A DNA stretch of 64,000 nucleotides from Trebouxia sp. TZW2008 (GCA_002118135.1 BDIU01000376.1:39281-103280); one strand, 5' to 3'. Positions 31,042 to 44,390 are shown, counted from the stretch's first letter. Numbers and translations: made by a program. The notes: generated from the sequence alone by a model not told the origin.

Positions 31042-34000
31042 ATGAATGACATCCATGCAGGCACGCCACCGTCATCGTTCTCCCTGAAAAGTCCCTCCAG
31101 CAAAAGTCCTGCCTTCAAGTCTGTAGCCAATGCTGTACTTCAGTCACAAGGACGGCGTGGCACTGACGACACATCGGCTGCCGACAGTAAAGCAGCAGCA
31201 CAGTCACGACTGTACACAGGCACAGCGTCTTCTGAAGCCAAGAGGCGAGAAATGATGTTGCGCGCTCAGAAGGAAGCAGGTGCTTCAGAGGATGGCATGG
31301 TTCGCATCAGCCCTGAGGATTTGGCTGCAATGCGGGCTGAGATTGCAGCGCTGCGTGAGAGTGTGCAAAAGCTGCAGCCACTTGACCCTGAGAATGCACA
31401 GCTGAAGCGCAGCCTGCAAATGTTGCAGTGAGTCCTTCTTTATGCTTCTTGCAATGCATGCAAAGGTGCAGTGACCCAGTGCTCCTTCGGCCTGCTTTTC
31501 TTTTGTGATTGTTCTTTTGCTTGCCTTGTGGTCAAGCCCTGTGCTCCACTCTGCCAAGACATCATCATGTCTGTGCTGAACGACCCAAGCATGTGTATTA
31601 CCAAGCCTGTACAGTTGTGTGCATATAAAAGCTTCCAAAAAACCCAAAGCCAGCATGCAGGAAGGATGGGAAGCAGGTCAAAGATGACTATGAGAATCTC
31701 AAAGCTGAGGCAAAGGTCCTCAATCAGATCATCGAGAGGCTGCAAGGGCTGGAGGGCAGCAACTCTGAGCTACAAAATGAGGCTGAGCGCCTCAAGTATG
31801 TCCCATGAGCCCCAAACCCCCGCGTGCTTAGCTCAAGCATTGTGACTGTAAAGCTACTTCTGAATTACCTCTATGCTCCAGCTTTGTGATTGTATCATAT
31901 GCCTGCATTGCTATCATATACAAGCTGTGTCACTGCAATGATACGCCTATTGCTATCACACCTATCTTACTTTGATATTGCCAGCCCGTGGGAGCAATTT
32001 GAACATACCAAATAACTGCTCTCAAGAAAAATGAAGGAGATTTTTTTGTGACTGTAATCAGACCATTGCATTGCCACACCAAAAACACTTGTGTCATTTC
32101 TGTTTGGTGCTTCTGACTGTATCTATGCATCTGTGACAGGTCTGAGCTGCAAGAAGCAGAGAGGCGGTGTGAGAGCTTGAGAGCAGGAGCTCAACAAGGG
32201 CAAGACAAGTTCAGCAGGGAGGCTCAGCTGCAAGAGCAGAAATTAGCTGAGGCGAAAGCTGCACAAGCGAAGCTGCAGCAGGAGCTGCAAGCAGCGCAGA
32301 CCAAACTGCAACAGGAGATCGCTGCCCTGCAACGCCAGCTCAATGCTGCAAATACAAACAAGGATAGCTACCAGCAGCAGGGAGAGCAGCTCACCTCTCG
32401 CCTCAACCAGACCACAGCCTCCTTGGAGCGCTCTGAGCAGCATGGCAGGGAGATTCAACAGCAGCTCACTCGTGTCACCCTGCAGTATGAGCAAAGCCAG
32501 GTGGAACTTCAGCAGGTGCAGCAGCGCTTTGGGGAGCTGACCTCTGAGCGCGACGAGCTACAGCTCAAGGGCCGCATGCTGCAGCAGCAGCTGCATGACG
32601 CGCAAGCGCAGCATCAGCAGGGCTCACTGGACAATAGGCAGCTGCAGCAGCAGGTCTTGACTCTGACAACTGAGCGTGATGACCTGCAGCAAAGGTCCAG
32701 ACTGCTGCAACAACAGCTGACTGAGGCCCAAGGCAGCCTACAGACTGCTCAAGCAGACAGCAAGCAGCTGAGGCAACAGCTGTCTGACATGACCCTGGAG
32801 CGTGATGACCACCAGCAGAAGAGCCGCGTACTGCAGCAGCAGCTTGCTGATAGCCAGGCAGCACATCAGCAGAGTCAGACAGAGGCTCGCCAGCTTCAAC
32901 AGCAGCTTGCCAGTGAGACTGCGCAAAGAAGCAGCAGCCAGACGCTAGCACAGCAGCTGCGGCAGCAGCTAGCAGACTCCGGCCTTGAGAAGGATCAACT
33001 CCAGCAGAAGTCCCGCGCACTGCAGCAGCAGCTAGCAGAACAGGCCGCAGCATGCAGCAGCTGTCAGAGGGAGGTGGACAGTCTCAAGCAGCAGCTGCAG
33101 GACGCTCAAGGGGCGTGTGGCCAATCTGATCACCAGACCAAACTGCTGCAGCAGCAGTTGGCAGATGTGACCATCGAGCGAGACAGCCTTCAGGGCAAAG
33201 CCAAGAGCCTGCAGCACAGCTTGGCAGAGGCCAGCGCTGCAGCCCAGCAGGCTGAACAACAAGGCAGGAGCCTGCAGCAGCAGCTGGCCACCATGACTGC
33301 CCTGCGCGATGCTGCTTCCCAGCGCAGTGATCAGCTGGCCAAGCAGCTGGGCGATGCCAGCAGTGAGTGTGCCAAGTGCCAGCAGGATTTGGCACAGGCC
33401 CAAGGGCAGGGCAGCAGGCTGCTGGCTGAGCAGACTCAGCTGAGTAAGGACAAGGCGGCGCTGCAGCAGAGCTTGGCTGAGCAGGCAGGGGCTGTGCGCA
33501 AGCTGCAGGCTGACCTGCAGGCTACTCGCCATCAGCTCAACGGCCTGACGCAGGAGAAAGCTGCTGCCCAACAGGTCAGGTTTTGCTTTGTCAAGAACAA
33601 CAAACAGGTTCAGCACTGTTTTGAGGTTGTGCTGCTGTCAAGAATCAGGGCTCAGTGCAATGTGAGGCTGAGAGCTCCTGTTGCACGATAAGCGCAGAGT
33701 TGCAATGACAACAAATTTGATGCACAATTGTTAGTCTGGGCAGAAGGGAGCATAGCTCCCACTATTCTGATGTGCATGGAGCGTCTATCACACATGCATG
33801 TGCTGCAGCAGACAAGATCTAGCATAACATCTGCTGATGGTTGCTGTGCATGCTGTTGACTGCCTGCCTGTGATGCAGGATAAGCGTATTCTGCAGCAGC
33901 AGCTGACTTCAGAGTCGGCAGCACGCACAGCAGCAGAGCAACAGCTGCAGACGCTGCAGCGGCAGCTGGCAAAGGCAGCAACAGACTGTGCCACCTGCAA

Positions 34001-37000
34001 AGAGGTAATGCACAAGTTGCTAAATCTTCTCAGGTTTTCGTGCAAAAGTCGGATCCTTTTGAGATGACTCCCAGAGACTTCAAAATTGAAATAAAAAGGC
34101 CAAATTGGAAGAAGCAACGAATGTTGCCAAGACGCAATTCTGTGTCACCTACTGCTGCTTCTGCATGTTAGCCCACTAAACAGCATTCAGGCATGCTTGC
34201 AGCGTTGATCTTGAAGGACGTCCCATCTCACATTGCAAGAAATTTCCATAGCGTCTGCTCCTGACGATTTCTTTGCTCTGACACATTGTGCACTGTGCAC
34301 TTGATCGACCAGAGTCCTGTAGAGCAGTTTCGACACTTCAATGATAGTTCTCTGATGCTTGAGCTGCAGCTCCATGGATCGTCTGAATGTAATGTAGGCT
34401 GATTGCGATGTTGACGCCAAAAGTTTAATTGCTTTTGGTGATGACTGTGCAGGACAAGGAAGCCCTTCAGCAGCAGGTGGCTCTGCTCAAGGCTGCATCT
34501 CAAGATAATGTGGTGGCCATACAGAAGAAGCTGGCTGATGCCATTGCTGAACGCGACGTTGCAAATGACCAGATCCAGGCGGCCGAGTCACAGGCTGCAG
34601 CTGAGACTGCACATCGAGTCAGGATGGAGAGCTCTGTGCATGATCTGCAGCAGCAGATCTCACGCCACACTGCAGAAACCAGCAAAGCGCAGCAAGCCTG
34701 CAAGAAGCTGCAAGAGCAGGTCAGCAGTGCTGACCCCTTCAAATTCGTTGTGTGTCCTGTCCTCATCAGTTCTGCATCGTGCATACAGTTCTTACAGACT
34801 GTTCCTGTTGTCTTTCCATGACTTGGCATTGCAGCTTGCTTGCACTTGTCAGTGTGCCTAGCGCCCATGCATTGTCTGGCCAGGATGCCAACCGTCACTC
34901 ACAGCCACAGCCTTCACCTATTCATTTCGCTTCAAACTGCAGTACTCCTTGGCACAGTGCATTATCTAACACTCCATCCTGTGGTGACATGCCATATCTG
35001 CTGCTATGTTGCTTAAAACCCTCAATGTTGGCCTAAGAAGCTCTGATTAGGCATGTCTGGTTTGACTCCCAACAGTCCAATACCAGGGCAGAAGATTCTT
35101 CTCCTTGTCCGTTACTCCTAAACATCCTAAACGGGGTCCCATGCTGTGTGCATGTAGACCTATTCAGCCTGGCAAGACAGGACTTCAATCCTAAACAGCT
35201 AGCATGTGTGCTAGAATTTGTGACCTGCCATCATTGTCATCATGTTGCTGCAGGTGCAGCAGGAGGAGCTGGCCAGGATGGCTGCAGAGCATGGCCGTAA
35301 GACGGCTGAGCAGCGCCTGGCAGAGGCCCTGAGTGAGGCTGAGCAGACAGGGCGTGACGAGAACGCAGTGCAGCGGCGGCTAGCGGACCAGGCCGGCACC
35401 ATCATGAGCTTGCAGCACTCCCTGCAGGCCAGCCAGGCAGACCTGCATAAGTTTCACTCAGCCCATGCCAGGTGTGTTCAGAGCTGACATCACTCTGCTT
35501 CATCTTCACCTGCTCAAATGGCAGGGGGGTTTTCACATTTGACAGCAATGTTTGATCACAGCATGTCTGCAAGGCTGTGCAAGTGAAAGGGGTAGTACAG
35601 GCATGTAGCAGCGATGCCTTATGCAGTTAGGCCCTCAGCTGAAACATGTGTAATAAGTTGAGCTGCACAGCGAGCTGCAGCACTCCCTGCAGGCCAGCCA
35701 GGCAGACCTGCACAAGTTTGATGCTGCCCATGCCAGGTAGCTGACCAATGTCTCACGTAAATGAGCCCTCAGCCAAAGCATGCATGCTTTGTCACCTGAG
35801 TTGAGACAACTAGCTGTAAGCAAGTGCATTGCGCAGAAGCCTAGTTGAAGTGTTCTTCAGGAAATTGCTCCAATTTGCACCACTAATTTCTGGCGGCATC
35901 ACTGCTGTAACACACATGTAGCCCAACCCATGGGACCATAAAGATTTGGCATTCTTGCTTCTGCGGGCATACTGTGGACCCTTGAGATTTGAGGATCTTC
36001 AATGAGTGCCACGCCTTTGGCATGCAAGCAGTCATCTTGACTTCCTTTCTTGGTCTCTATGTGACATCACAAAGGCTTGACAGAACTGACAGAATTCACA
36101 AGGAGCAGCTAGAGAGCTTTACTACCTTAACTTTCGGTGTTTTCACAGCAGTCACTGTGGTTTCAGGTTCAAGGAAGAGGCAGAGGGCAGTTTGGCAGAT
36201 CTGAAAGAGCAGGTTGCGGACGCCCAGCAGGAGCGCCAAGCCCTAGAGCAACAGGCCAAAGCGCAGGTGCCGTCCTTCTGCCAATCTGTCTGACAATGCT
36301 ATATGATGAGGACAGAATGATCTCACTGAAGGCATCAAACGTAGTCAGGGGGTCCGCCTTCCTGTTGTTCGAACGTTCGGTTATATGCCACTTGCCTTGT
36401 TGCAGCCAGTTGCGTAAATAAATTGCATCCTGCCAACCCACTTGGATCATACTAATGGAAGTCTCAATATTAGTCATCAGAACAATCCTGGAACCAACAA
36501 GAGATCAAATATGCCACCACAGGTGCTAGGTATGTGGTCAATGCCTTTTGCATCAAACTCCGTTCTGAATGTCTGCAGATGGTAGAGCTGGAGACGCTCA
36601 CCAGCCAGCTGCAGCGCATGGTGAACACCTATCAGCAAGCATTGCATGGATTGGCTTGAACACATACAGCACAAGCTGCACAGCTTTGCATCACATGTCC
36701 GTCACGTGTTTGCAGATGGTGGAATTGGAGGACACATTCATCAGTCAGCTGCAGCGCGTGGCAGACACCTACAAGCGCGAGATGCAGGAGCAGCACAAGG
36801 CCAAGCAAGACCTGGAGGTGCGGTTGAGAGCAGCCCAGCTAGCCGTGCACCAAGCCGACACCCGCTGCGATGAGGCAGTGGCTGCCCTCAAAGCCCTGCA
36901 GGTCAGTACAGCAATCACTTGTCATAGTGAGTGCAGTATCTACCGAGGTAGTTGGCGCTATGCTGAATTGTACTGGGCTGCCCAGCTGGCCGTGCACCAA

Positions 37001-40000
37001 GCTGACATGCGGCATGATGAGGCAGTGGCTGCCCTCAAAGCCCTGCGGGTCAGATCAGGGCAAGATGCATGACCACACATTGCCATGTCGCTGCTGACGT
37101 CATGATGACAGCAAAAGTCAAGGGACAATGTGCTCTCAAACTAGTGCAGAGGCAGCCGTTGCATCAGGCTGACAGCTGAAAGTGACAACTGTTGATGGCT
37201 GCTGAAGATTGTGTTGTTCTAGCTGTGTTTTGCATCATACCAAAACTGCTTCCCAGCGCAGCTTACCTCTACCAGCGCCACTGACTGATCATGAGCCACA
37301 GTGGACACTGCAGACATGTGTTCCTCAGCCTGTACCCCTTCCCTGTGTGCTCTGTGCAAGGCATAACGTGCCTACCAGTCCCGATTGTGTCAGCAGTCAA
37401 CTGTATGTACCCTGATTTTAGATGGATAAGTACTGTTTGTGATGGGTGCAGGCTTACCTGCCCTGGGTGTTTAGCCTGCATCACCTTTCTGCAAGGCACC
37501 ACATGCCTGTCACCCATGGTTGCAGTTGGCTGTATGCACAACACTTGCCTGTAAGCCTATTTTGGGTGGTGCAGGCTCATCCACCGCCTGTTGACGTGGG
37601 GACAGAGACAGATGGGCAGCTGCAGGAGGCACAGGCTGCCTTGGAGGCCCAGCGCTCCCAAGCCCACGCCCTCAAGCGCAGAATCCTGGAGCTGCAGGTC
37701 AGGCCCAATCAAAGCACATCTCTGCTTGCATGCCTTGCCCCATGCAACAGACAGGTTGGCCCTATGGCACAGACAATGTGCTCCCATGCCATTGATGGTG
37801 TGAACTGATATCAGGCACATTCTCTGCTACAGATTGCACTGCTCAACCCTTTGACATGGCATGCAGGCACAGTTGACCCCATGCCATGCATAAAATGCAT
37901 TTGCAGGGACGTAGTTGAGAATCTGGTTGACCTAGTTTGAACATGTGCTGCAGGACCATTTGAGGCGTGCTAGTCAGGTGAGCAGCGCACTAGAGAGCAG
38001 GCTGAGGCAGGAGGGCCGGGCTGAAGCCCATGCACAGGCTCAGGCCCATATCCAGGCGCTGAAGCAGGCCAGGGCTGAAGCACAAGCCCTGGCCCAGGCT
38101 GAGATCCAGGCAGTCAAGCAGGGCAGGGCAGAAGCACACGCAGCTGCTCAGAGCCAGATGCATGCCATCCTTCAGGAACGGGATGATCTGCAGGTGGGCT
38201 GCATAAACATGAACAACACTGCAAGACTGCTTGATGATGATGTATGGCTTGCACAGTACTTTCATGATATAAGGGCAGGGCATAAGCGCGCACAGCTGCA
38301 CAGAGCCAGATGCATGCCATCCTGCGGGAGCGGAATGATCTGCAGGTGAGATTTGTCATTACAAACAGCACTGCAAGCCTGCTTTACGGTGCTGTATGGC
38401 TTGTATAGCAATATTGAAAAGACAAGGGGGAGGGCAGAAGCGCACACAGCTGCTCAGAGCCAGATGCATGCCATGCTTCAAAAGCAAAATGACCTGCAGG
38501 TGAGCTGCATACAAAGCAACTTGCATAGACATGATCAGGTGGTAGTAACCCACAACAGCATGCCTAGCTTACTGAGCATTTGCAGCCTTGCACCTGCCTT
38601 ATTGAACATAGCAGCGAGAAACCAGCAGCATGTCAATTCACCCTGCATCACTGCATCATGCCTGGCAACTTTGCTGTTGTTTGTGAGAATCACCAACAGC
38701 CAACGTCAACACTAGCTGTGTCAAAAGCAGCGCGCAGTGACTTAAGGCTTTTGCTTGCGTTGACACAAACTTGCATTGGACAGAATCATTTGGAGGCAGT
38801 CCGTTGCTTCTATTCATGCTCAACAGGGACATGCCTCTGTATGCACCTAGCAGGGCTTATGGAATTTCCCTGGGTGTACGTAAATGCCCATGATGATGTG
38901 TCCCAGGAGGAGTTGCACAGGCTGGCAAGCCAGCTGGCAGAGTGCAGCAGCCCCAGAGGGGAGCCCCAGCTGCATTTAGGGGCCCCTGTCAGGTCAGGGC
39001 CAAAGTCTAGACAGTCGAAGACGGTCAAGGCGGCCAGGGTGAACAAGGAAAGCAGCTCAGGCTCTGACTCAAGGCAGAGAGCAGGTACACTTGCCTGCCT
39101 GGTGCATGCTTTTGGGCCATTGCTGAAGTGCAGCATGCTGAATGCAAAACACTGAAGACAGCATGCTATTGCAAAGACATGAGACTTGAGAGAGATCAGC
39201 CCTTCATTGTACAACTGAATATTTGAGCAGCCTCTCTGTTTAGCACCCTGTCAGCAGCTTGACTTTGACGATGCCAACACAAGCATTCTGTTTGCAACAC
39301 ATGATTTGGCGCATGAACACTTGTACTGGCAAATTGTTTGTTGCCAAGCACAATACAGCCTTTCTTGAAATAGCTTGTAGTCATTAAGCATCTGCACCTT
39401 CATGGCAAACATTGCCCAGCAAGTTTCCATCTGAAGACTCTATCTGCATCATTGTCGCTTCAAGCTTGCTGTACACAGCATCAATTACTGCAGATGTGCA
39501 TGGGCCGCACCACCTGTGGCGGGTTCCTGGAGCAGCATCAACAAATTTGGACGGACAGCTAGCGCTAAAACAGCCTCCCAAGCTTCCTGGCAACGCCATC
39601 TCTGTCTATCAGCCCCAAAGGAGAAGCACAGCTCCCGCCAAAACCAGGCGGCCATGCAGACGGGAAGCTGAGTCACGTGACAAGTCCCGGGAAAGAGCTG
39701 AGCGCAAGGCAGCTGAAAGGGCGGCAAAGAAAGCTGCTGAGCTTGAGACCCTGGAGCGGGAGTGGCGGGTGCAGCAGGTGGCAGGAGAGTTAGGGCGCCA
39801 AGCTGACCTTTTGGAGAGGCATCGTCACTTGGTTGCCAAGTATGGCGCTGCTGCTGTGGTCAGTCATTTTGAGGCGGACCACCACGCTCTTCAGGTGAGA
39901 CAGTCATGGTCACAGCAAAGCTGATGCTTGACACACAGGTGCATTTTGCTTGCATTGTGTAGTTTTCCAACTCCTTGCCTCCAGCAGAGTTGCTCAAGCA

Positions 40001-43000
40001 ATGTTTGTCAGGAAAGCCTCTTAAACATGCGTATGAAGTCATCAACGCAACGATGTCCAATGTTGTGTTCCAGACAGATGCGTTTTCTATTTTCTGGGGG
40101 CCACTTTGCCATTTGTTGCTGTCAATCAAACTTGTTATATGTAAAGAAGGCTTGGTGACAGCTGTTAAAACATGCAGGAGCAGGAGGTACAGGAAGCGGC
40201 AGAAGCCAATTCCAGGCTGCAGGATGCTGATGACCAGTTGCTGGCTGCTTGTGCAACCATCACAGACATCGCAACCTTGCAGAATGTGACAGTGCAACCT
40301 CTATGCAGTTGCAACACACTGGCATTGTAAGTGTTGCAACCTTGCAAGTTTTGACAGCAAAGTTCTCTGCAGGAACAGGAACAGGAGGTACAGGAAGCAG
40401 CAGAAGCCAGTCCCAGGCTGCAGGATGCTGAAGACCAATTGCTAGCTGCCTGCGCAACCATCAGGAGCCCCAGGCAGGTCCAGGCGGCTGCTGGGCAAGG
40501 CCCCGATGCCAGACACAGCTCAAAGTTGCCAGCTGGAGCTGCAGGTACACCTGCTATCTGTGTGTTGTTGACCGGCTGTGCAGTGATGCTAGTAGGGCCT
40601 GTTGAAGCTGGCTGAGCTGGTCATCAAGAAAGATTGCCTTGTCCCAAAACGTGCTGCAGTCAGACGGCAGTGCGTTTTCATCAATTGCACTATGCTTGTA
40701 ACACGGATGTCTTTATGTTGCGTGTCCTGATTTCACAAGGCTATCGTGTGCCCGTTATCACCTGTTACCTGTGATTCCTGTTCAGCTGTGCAGCTACGGA
40801 CCAAAGCGTTAGCAGAAAGGGCAAAGTGTGCAACTGGCATACCGTGTTGGGTGTTCAGCCATACAGTTTTGAGGTAATGTCAGCTGAGACTGCCTCAAAC
40901 AGCTATGCAAGATAACAGCTGGTAGCAATGGAGAAGGTTGCTATCACTTACCGGCAGAATGCAATCTCTTTCCAGTTTGCATTTGTTGTCGTGACCTGCA
41001 TTGGCCTAAACAAAGCCTTAGTAGCCCAGCAACATCATGCACAGATCACGTACAGCATTCAGCAGTCCACATTAGCTCCAGCAGGTGAAAAGCTGACACT
41101 GTCGTATGCTAGCCCGATCAAGCTATCCTCAATGTTGACAGTTGCTGTTCTGTCAATTGTATGGTAGCAGCATGATGTGTGACAAGCAAATCCCATGCTC
41201 CTGCAGATAATGCATCCAGACATTTCAGATCAGCCAGGCTGGAAGACAGAGGTCAACATGAGTTGCCAATGCCCTCAGGGGCTCAGCAAGGGGGCGGGAA
41301 GGTGCCTCCAAAGGTAATGCAGTGAACAAGTATGTTTTGCATGCAACACCATCTGCTAGGTCATGCTAGTCATAAAGAGTCTTATGTGTATGAGATTGTT
41401 GATAACAAAGAAGGAACAGTTGCTGCCAACCTGTGGTCGATCACAGGAAGTCCGATGAGCCTATCAGGCTTCAGGTCTTGGGACCCAGACTATAAATGTA
41501 ATTGATCGATTGTTTGAGTAGTCACCCTGTCAGTTAAAACATCCTAGGCTGCCTTTGCTCACAGAGGCTCCCAAAGAGATGTCTGGCAGCGTAGACTGTT
41601 TCTCTCTCTCAACTTGCTGTCTGTGAGAGTAAACAAGCAGTCATTTTGTTATCCCGTTGTGCCATAGATACATCAACTGCTTGCCAGTTCACGGCGAAGT
41701 GAATCTCAGAGCATGTAGGTATCACTGCACATACAAACAGACAATGCCCAAAGCGCCAAACAGCATCAACACTCAGATTTGCACACAGCATGCTGTCTGC
41801 AAGCAAGTAGCTGTTGCAATGCTCACATGTCTGCTTTCTTGGCTGTATGCTGCAACATCTTGCTGAGCTCAGACGATATTGTGTCCTGCTGTGCTATGCG
41901 ACAAGAAACCCTGTGCTTGCATTTCAGACTGCCACTCTCTGGTCAAATCCATATTACAGGTGCTGTACACATTATACATAGCAGAAGCTTTATTGCAATC
42001 TCTTTGCAGAAATGCCAGTAGCCATTACATTGCACATGACTAAGCATGAAACACAGCATCATGCATGTCAGGCGCTTGCTAGTCAGTCGTGCTCTGCCAA
42101 CATATATTTCAAATGCAACTGCATACAGAGACAGGAAGTGTTCTGCAGGTAAGGCATTTTGCAGCTCACTATGCTGGGGACGAGGGCCTTGCTCGGCCCT
42201 TCTCAGCAATGCCCTCAGACCGCAACTTGGCCTGGGGAGATCAGCCCTCTGTCCTCAGCCCCTCAGAAAGGCCTGCAACCAGGCACAGACCTGAAGCCCA
42301 TCAGTCACCTGCTATGCCCTCTGGAACCAGACAGGTCTGCAGCTTTGTAAGCTATCCCGCTTATGCACACAATGATGCCACCTAGCATTGCCTCTGGCAT
42401 CACGCACATCTGCAGCCTTCATGTCCTTTCCATCCATGCAGCATCATACTGATGCCTTGTTGAGTTTTACCTATGTAAATTATATCCAAACGCCTACCCT
42501 CAGCACTTTTGAAGTGCAGCATGAAGGCTTGCATGCTCTTGCAGTTGTGACCACACATGTGGAGCTGACTGCAAACTCCACATGTACATGACTTTTCATG
42601 TTTGTGTCCTGTAAGATTTTGTTTGCATGCTGCTGGCGAATAACAGCGTGTGCTGCGTTGCAGTCATGGCAGGCTCAGCCTGTTGCTGAGGCACATCATG
42701 ATAGAGCGTGGTCAGCACCCACAAGTGCAGCACCTCAGCAGTGGGCAATGCCCAGCAGCGCTCCCCATCAACAGGACAGCAGCGGTGGACGCATTGCAGC
42801 TTGGCCGGCAATGGCACAGCATGGCCGCAGCAGTGAATGCAATGTAGGCTCAGCCTGGCCACCTGTGACGCAGCGTGGCAGCAGCAGTGAGCAGGTCAAA
42901 GGCTCAGCCTGGCCAGCAGTATCACAAGAGGAAGACTGGCAGCAGCAGAATGCTGTTCCATCTGCAGTGCAACAGAGGGCGGCGCAGTATGCAGGCGAGC

Positions 43001-44118
43001 GAATCACCCCACTCTCCGTTGCAGTGATGGTACTCTAATCCACTTGAATGTCATGCAATAGCGCTGACGCTGTGCGCATTCTCCTGGTGTACATTGCATC
43101 TCACTGGTGCATACTCTCAAACACCTCCATTTGCATGTAACGTATTGCGTATGAAGCATGACGTGTGATGTTTTACTGATGCAGGGGATGAGGGGCTGGC
43201 TAGGCCCCCCACTCGGCCCCCGTCTGACTGGCAAACAAGGCATCAGCATGCTGGTGTGGAGGAGTCCTTGGCAACCAGCAGCAACCAGCCTGGTGCAAGC
43301 CTGGACAGGTGTGTGTCATGCTGAACGCGTCATGCAGCTGACAAGGAGTATCATCTACTACCCACGTGCAGCCATTGACTGGAATCTTGTCTCCACATGC
43401 TAGACAGATTGGGCAAGAGATCTAAGTATTACATGGCACGGTTGCTCAGGACTGAGCATGGCCCATGGCGCACTGCTTTGCCCCTGTTGTGAGCAAATGC
43501 ATTGCATGAACTGCAGGGCGACAGAAGAAGCTGTGTGGCGTTGCCTCCAGCGGTCAGGCCTTTTGCATCAAGGCTCTGTGGACACAGCCTCTGATGACAG
43601 GAGCATCAAAGTCAGCTCTAGGTGGGTGCCCAGCTGATGTGTGCAAGATGCCAAGTATGTCGACAATGCATTGCTAGTTGTTCTGCGGATGCCTATTATA
43701 CACTGAACAGGCATGCATGTCATAGTATGTTAATTGTCGTGGCATGTTAACACCATGTCAAGCACAGCTGGCACTTGCCACCGTACATGCCAAACAGAAT
43801 CTCACATCTTGTGACCTGCCGTACAGGAGCAGTGCCCAGCAATCACTCAAGAAGCGTGTTGGCAGCAAATCAGCAAGGGTAAGTTTCTTGGGACCAGCAA
43901 TGCTGTGCAGCTCCTATGCGTTTGAAATAGGTGGACTGGCCATCATGCAAGTGGAATGTTATATAATGCACAGCAATTTGTTACTGCCGCAGAGTTTTGG
44001 AAAAATTGCCATACTATCATGTGATGCAATTAATGGTGCAGATGCTGAGTCCTATGTTGCACTGCAGGAACGTCAGCAGTTCAAGTCTGTTTCAATAGCA
44101 GGTTTGAAATCATCATGA
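31042..44118 (+). CDS. Large coiled-coil protein, 20 exons, 1640 aa, unknown function
   Basis: Exons: 31042-31427, 31661-31795, 32140-33574, 33879-34004, 34453-34719, 35254-35471, 36167-36266, 36716-36901, 37575-37697, 37954-38193, 38907-39084, 39494-39894, 40373-40544, 41207-41313, 42149-42334, 42664-42994, 43185-43308, 43517-43621, 43827-43878, 44068-44118. They total 4923 nt, exactly 1641 codons. A Ser-rich N-terminus leads into about 900 residues of Gln/Leu/Glu coiled coil. The 478-codon exon 3 holds 42- and 63-residue repeats beginning ERDxLQ and containing LQQQLA. Exon 12 is a basic Arg/Lys/Ala helix region. Later exons are low-complexity, with Trp-Pro repeats in exon 16. Exon 16 ends at a GC donor (GCAG/GCGAGC). 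Exons 15 and 17 share AGDEGLARP. The composition suggests a golgin- or centrosome-type scaffold, but no family was recognised. Confidence 0.82.
32546..33301 (+). repeat. 126/189-bp coding repeats in coiled-coil exon 3
   Basis: Units beginning ERDxLQ start at 32546, 32672, 32798, 32987 and 33176, so they are 126, 126, 189, 189 and 126 bp long. In residues that is 42 or 63, all multiples of 21 (three heptads). Each contains one or two LQQQLA cores. Confidence 0.88.
35675..35742 (+). repeat. Relic copy of coiled-coil exon 6 3' end and donor
   Basis: Repeats the end of exon 6 (ends 35471): LQHSLQASQADLHKF and AHAR, again followed by AG/GTAG. It lies about 270 bp downstream in the intron. It is almost unmutated and differs mainly at one or two codons. 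Confidence 0.9.
36577..36640 (+). repeat. Upstream relic of coiled-coil exon 8 acceptor and exon start
   Basis: GTCTGCAG followed by ATGGTAGAGCTGGAG and a region reading TSQLQRMVNTYQQ copies the start of exon 8 (36716, MVELEDTFISQLQRVADTY). It lies about 140 bp upstream. The frame soon reaches a stop, so it is probably not used, though it could act as an alternative exon. Confidence 0.82.
36970..37060 (+). repeat. Downstream relic of coiled-coil exon 8 3' end and donor
   Basis: Copy of the last 75 or so bases of exon 8 (ends 36901): AAQLAVHQADMRHDEAVAAL then KAL and GTCAG. Exon 8 therefore has junction copies on both sides. Confidence 0.88.
38200..38510 (+). repeat. Two tandem copies of coiled-coil exon 10 3' end, donor and intron start
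   Basis: Exon 10 ends at 38193 with GATCTGCAG and donor GTGGGC. Two further copies end with CTGCAG/GTGAG near 38346 and 38502. The 155-bp unit also carries intron sequence (CACTGCAAG, TGATGTATGGCTTG). All three keep an intact-looking donor. Confidence 0.9.
40176..40262 (+). repeat. Upstream relic of coiled-coil exon 13
   Basis: ATGCAG followed by EQEVQEAAEANSRLQDADDQ and LLAACATI copies the first 90 bp of exon 13 (40373, EQEQEVQEAAEASPRLQDAE). It lies about 195 bp upstream and is only slightly diverged. It has no good donor and runs into a stop at 40327-40329. Confidence 0.88.
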
Positions 44119-44390
44119 GCGGGCAAGCACAGGCACACATGTTTAACACTGTTTGTCAACATCAGTTCTCATCATACTGAGAGCAAGTTCTGAATTGCTC
44201 AACACAGTGCCATACTTGAACACAAGCTTCAGAATGTACTGGAATTTCTCGCAAGCATTGGAGCATACGTTGAGGGATTGGTTCATTTCGTCTTTGAGAT
44301 GTCTGTAGAAGGGTTGAGTTTGGCTGTAATTGCTTGGTGGCAGTACACAGTGCATACAAAGACCCTCACTTAGGATCAAGATCAAGCCAC

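Noticed and set aside
33032..33616. Long minus-strand open frame of 194 codons opposite coiled-coil exon 3
   Set aside because: It is a shadow of the CAG/CTG-rich coding exon. The plus-strand frame continues through 20 phase-matched exons.
36577..36640. Mutually exclusive alternative exon for coiled-coil exon 8
   Set aside because: It has a good acceptor, but the frame stops soon without a clear donor, and the pattern matches the relic junction copies seen elsewhere.
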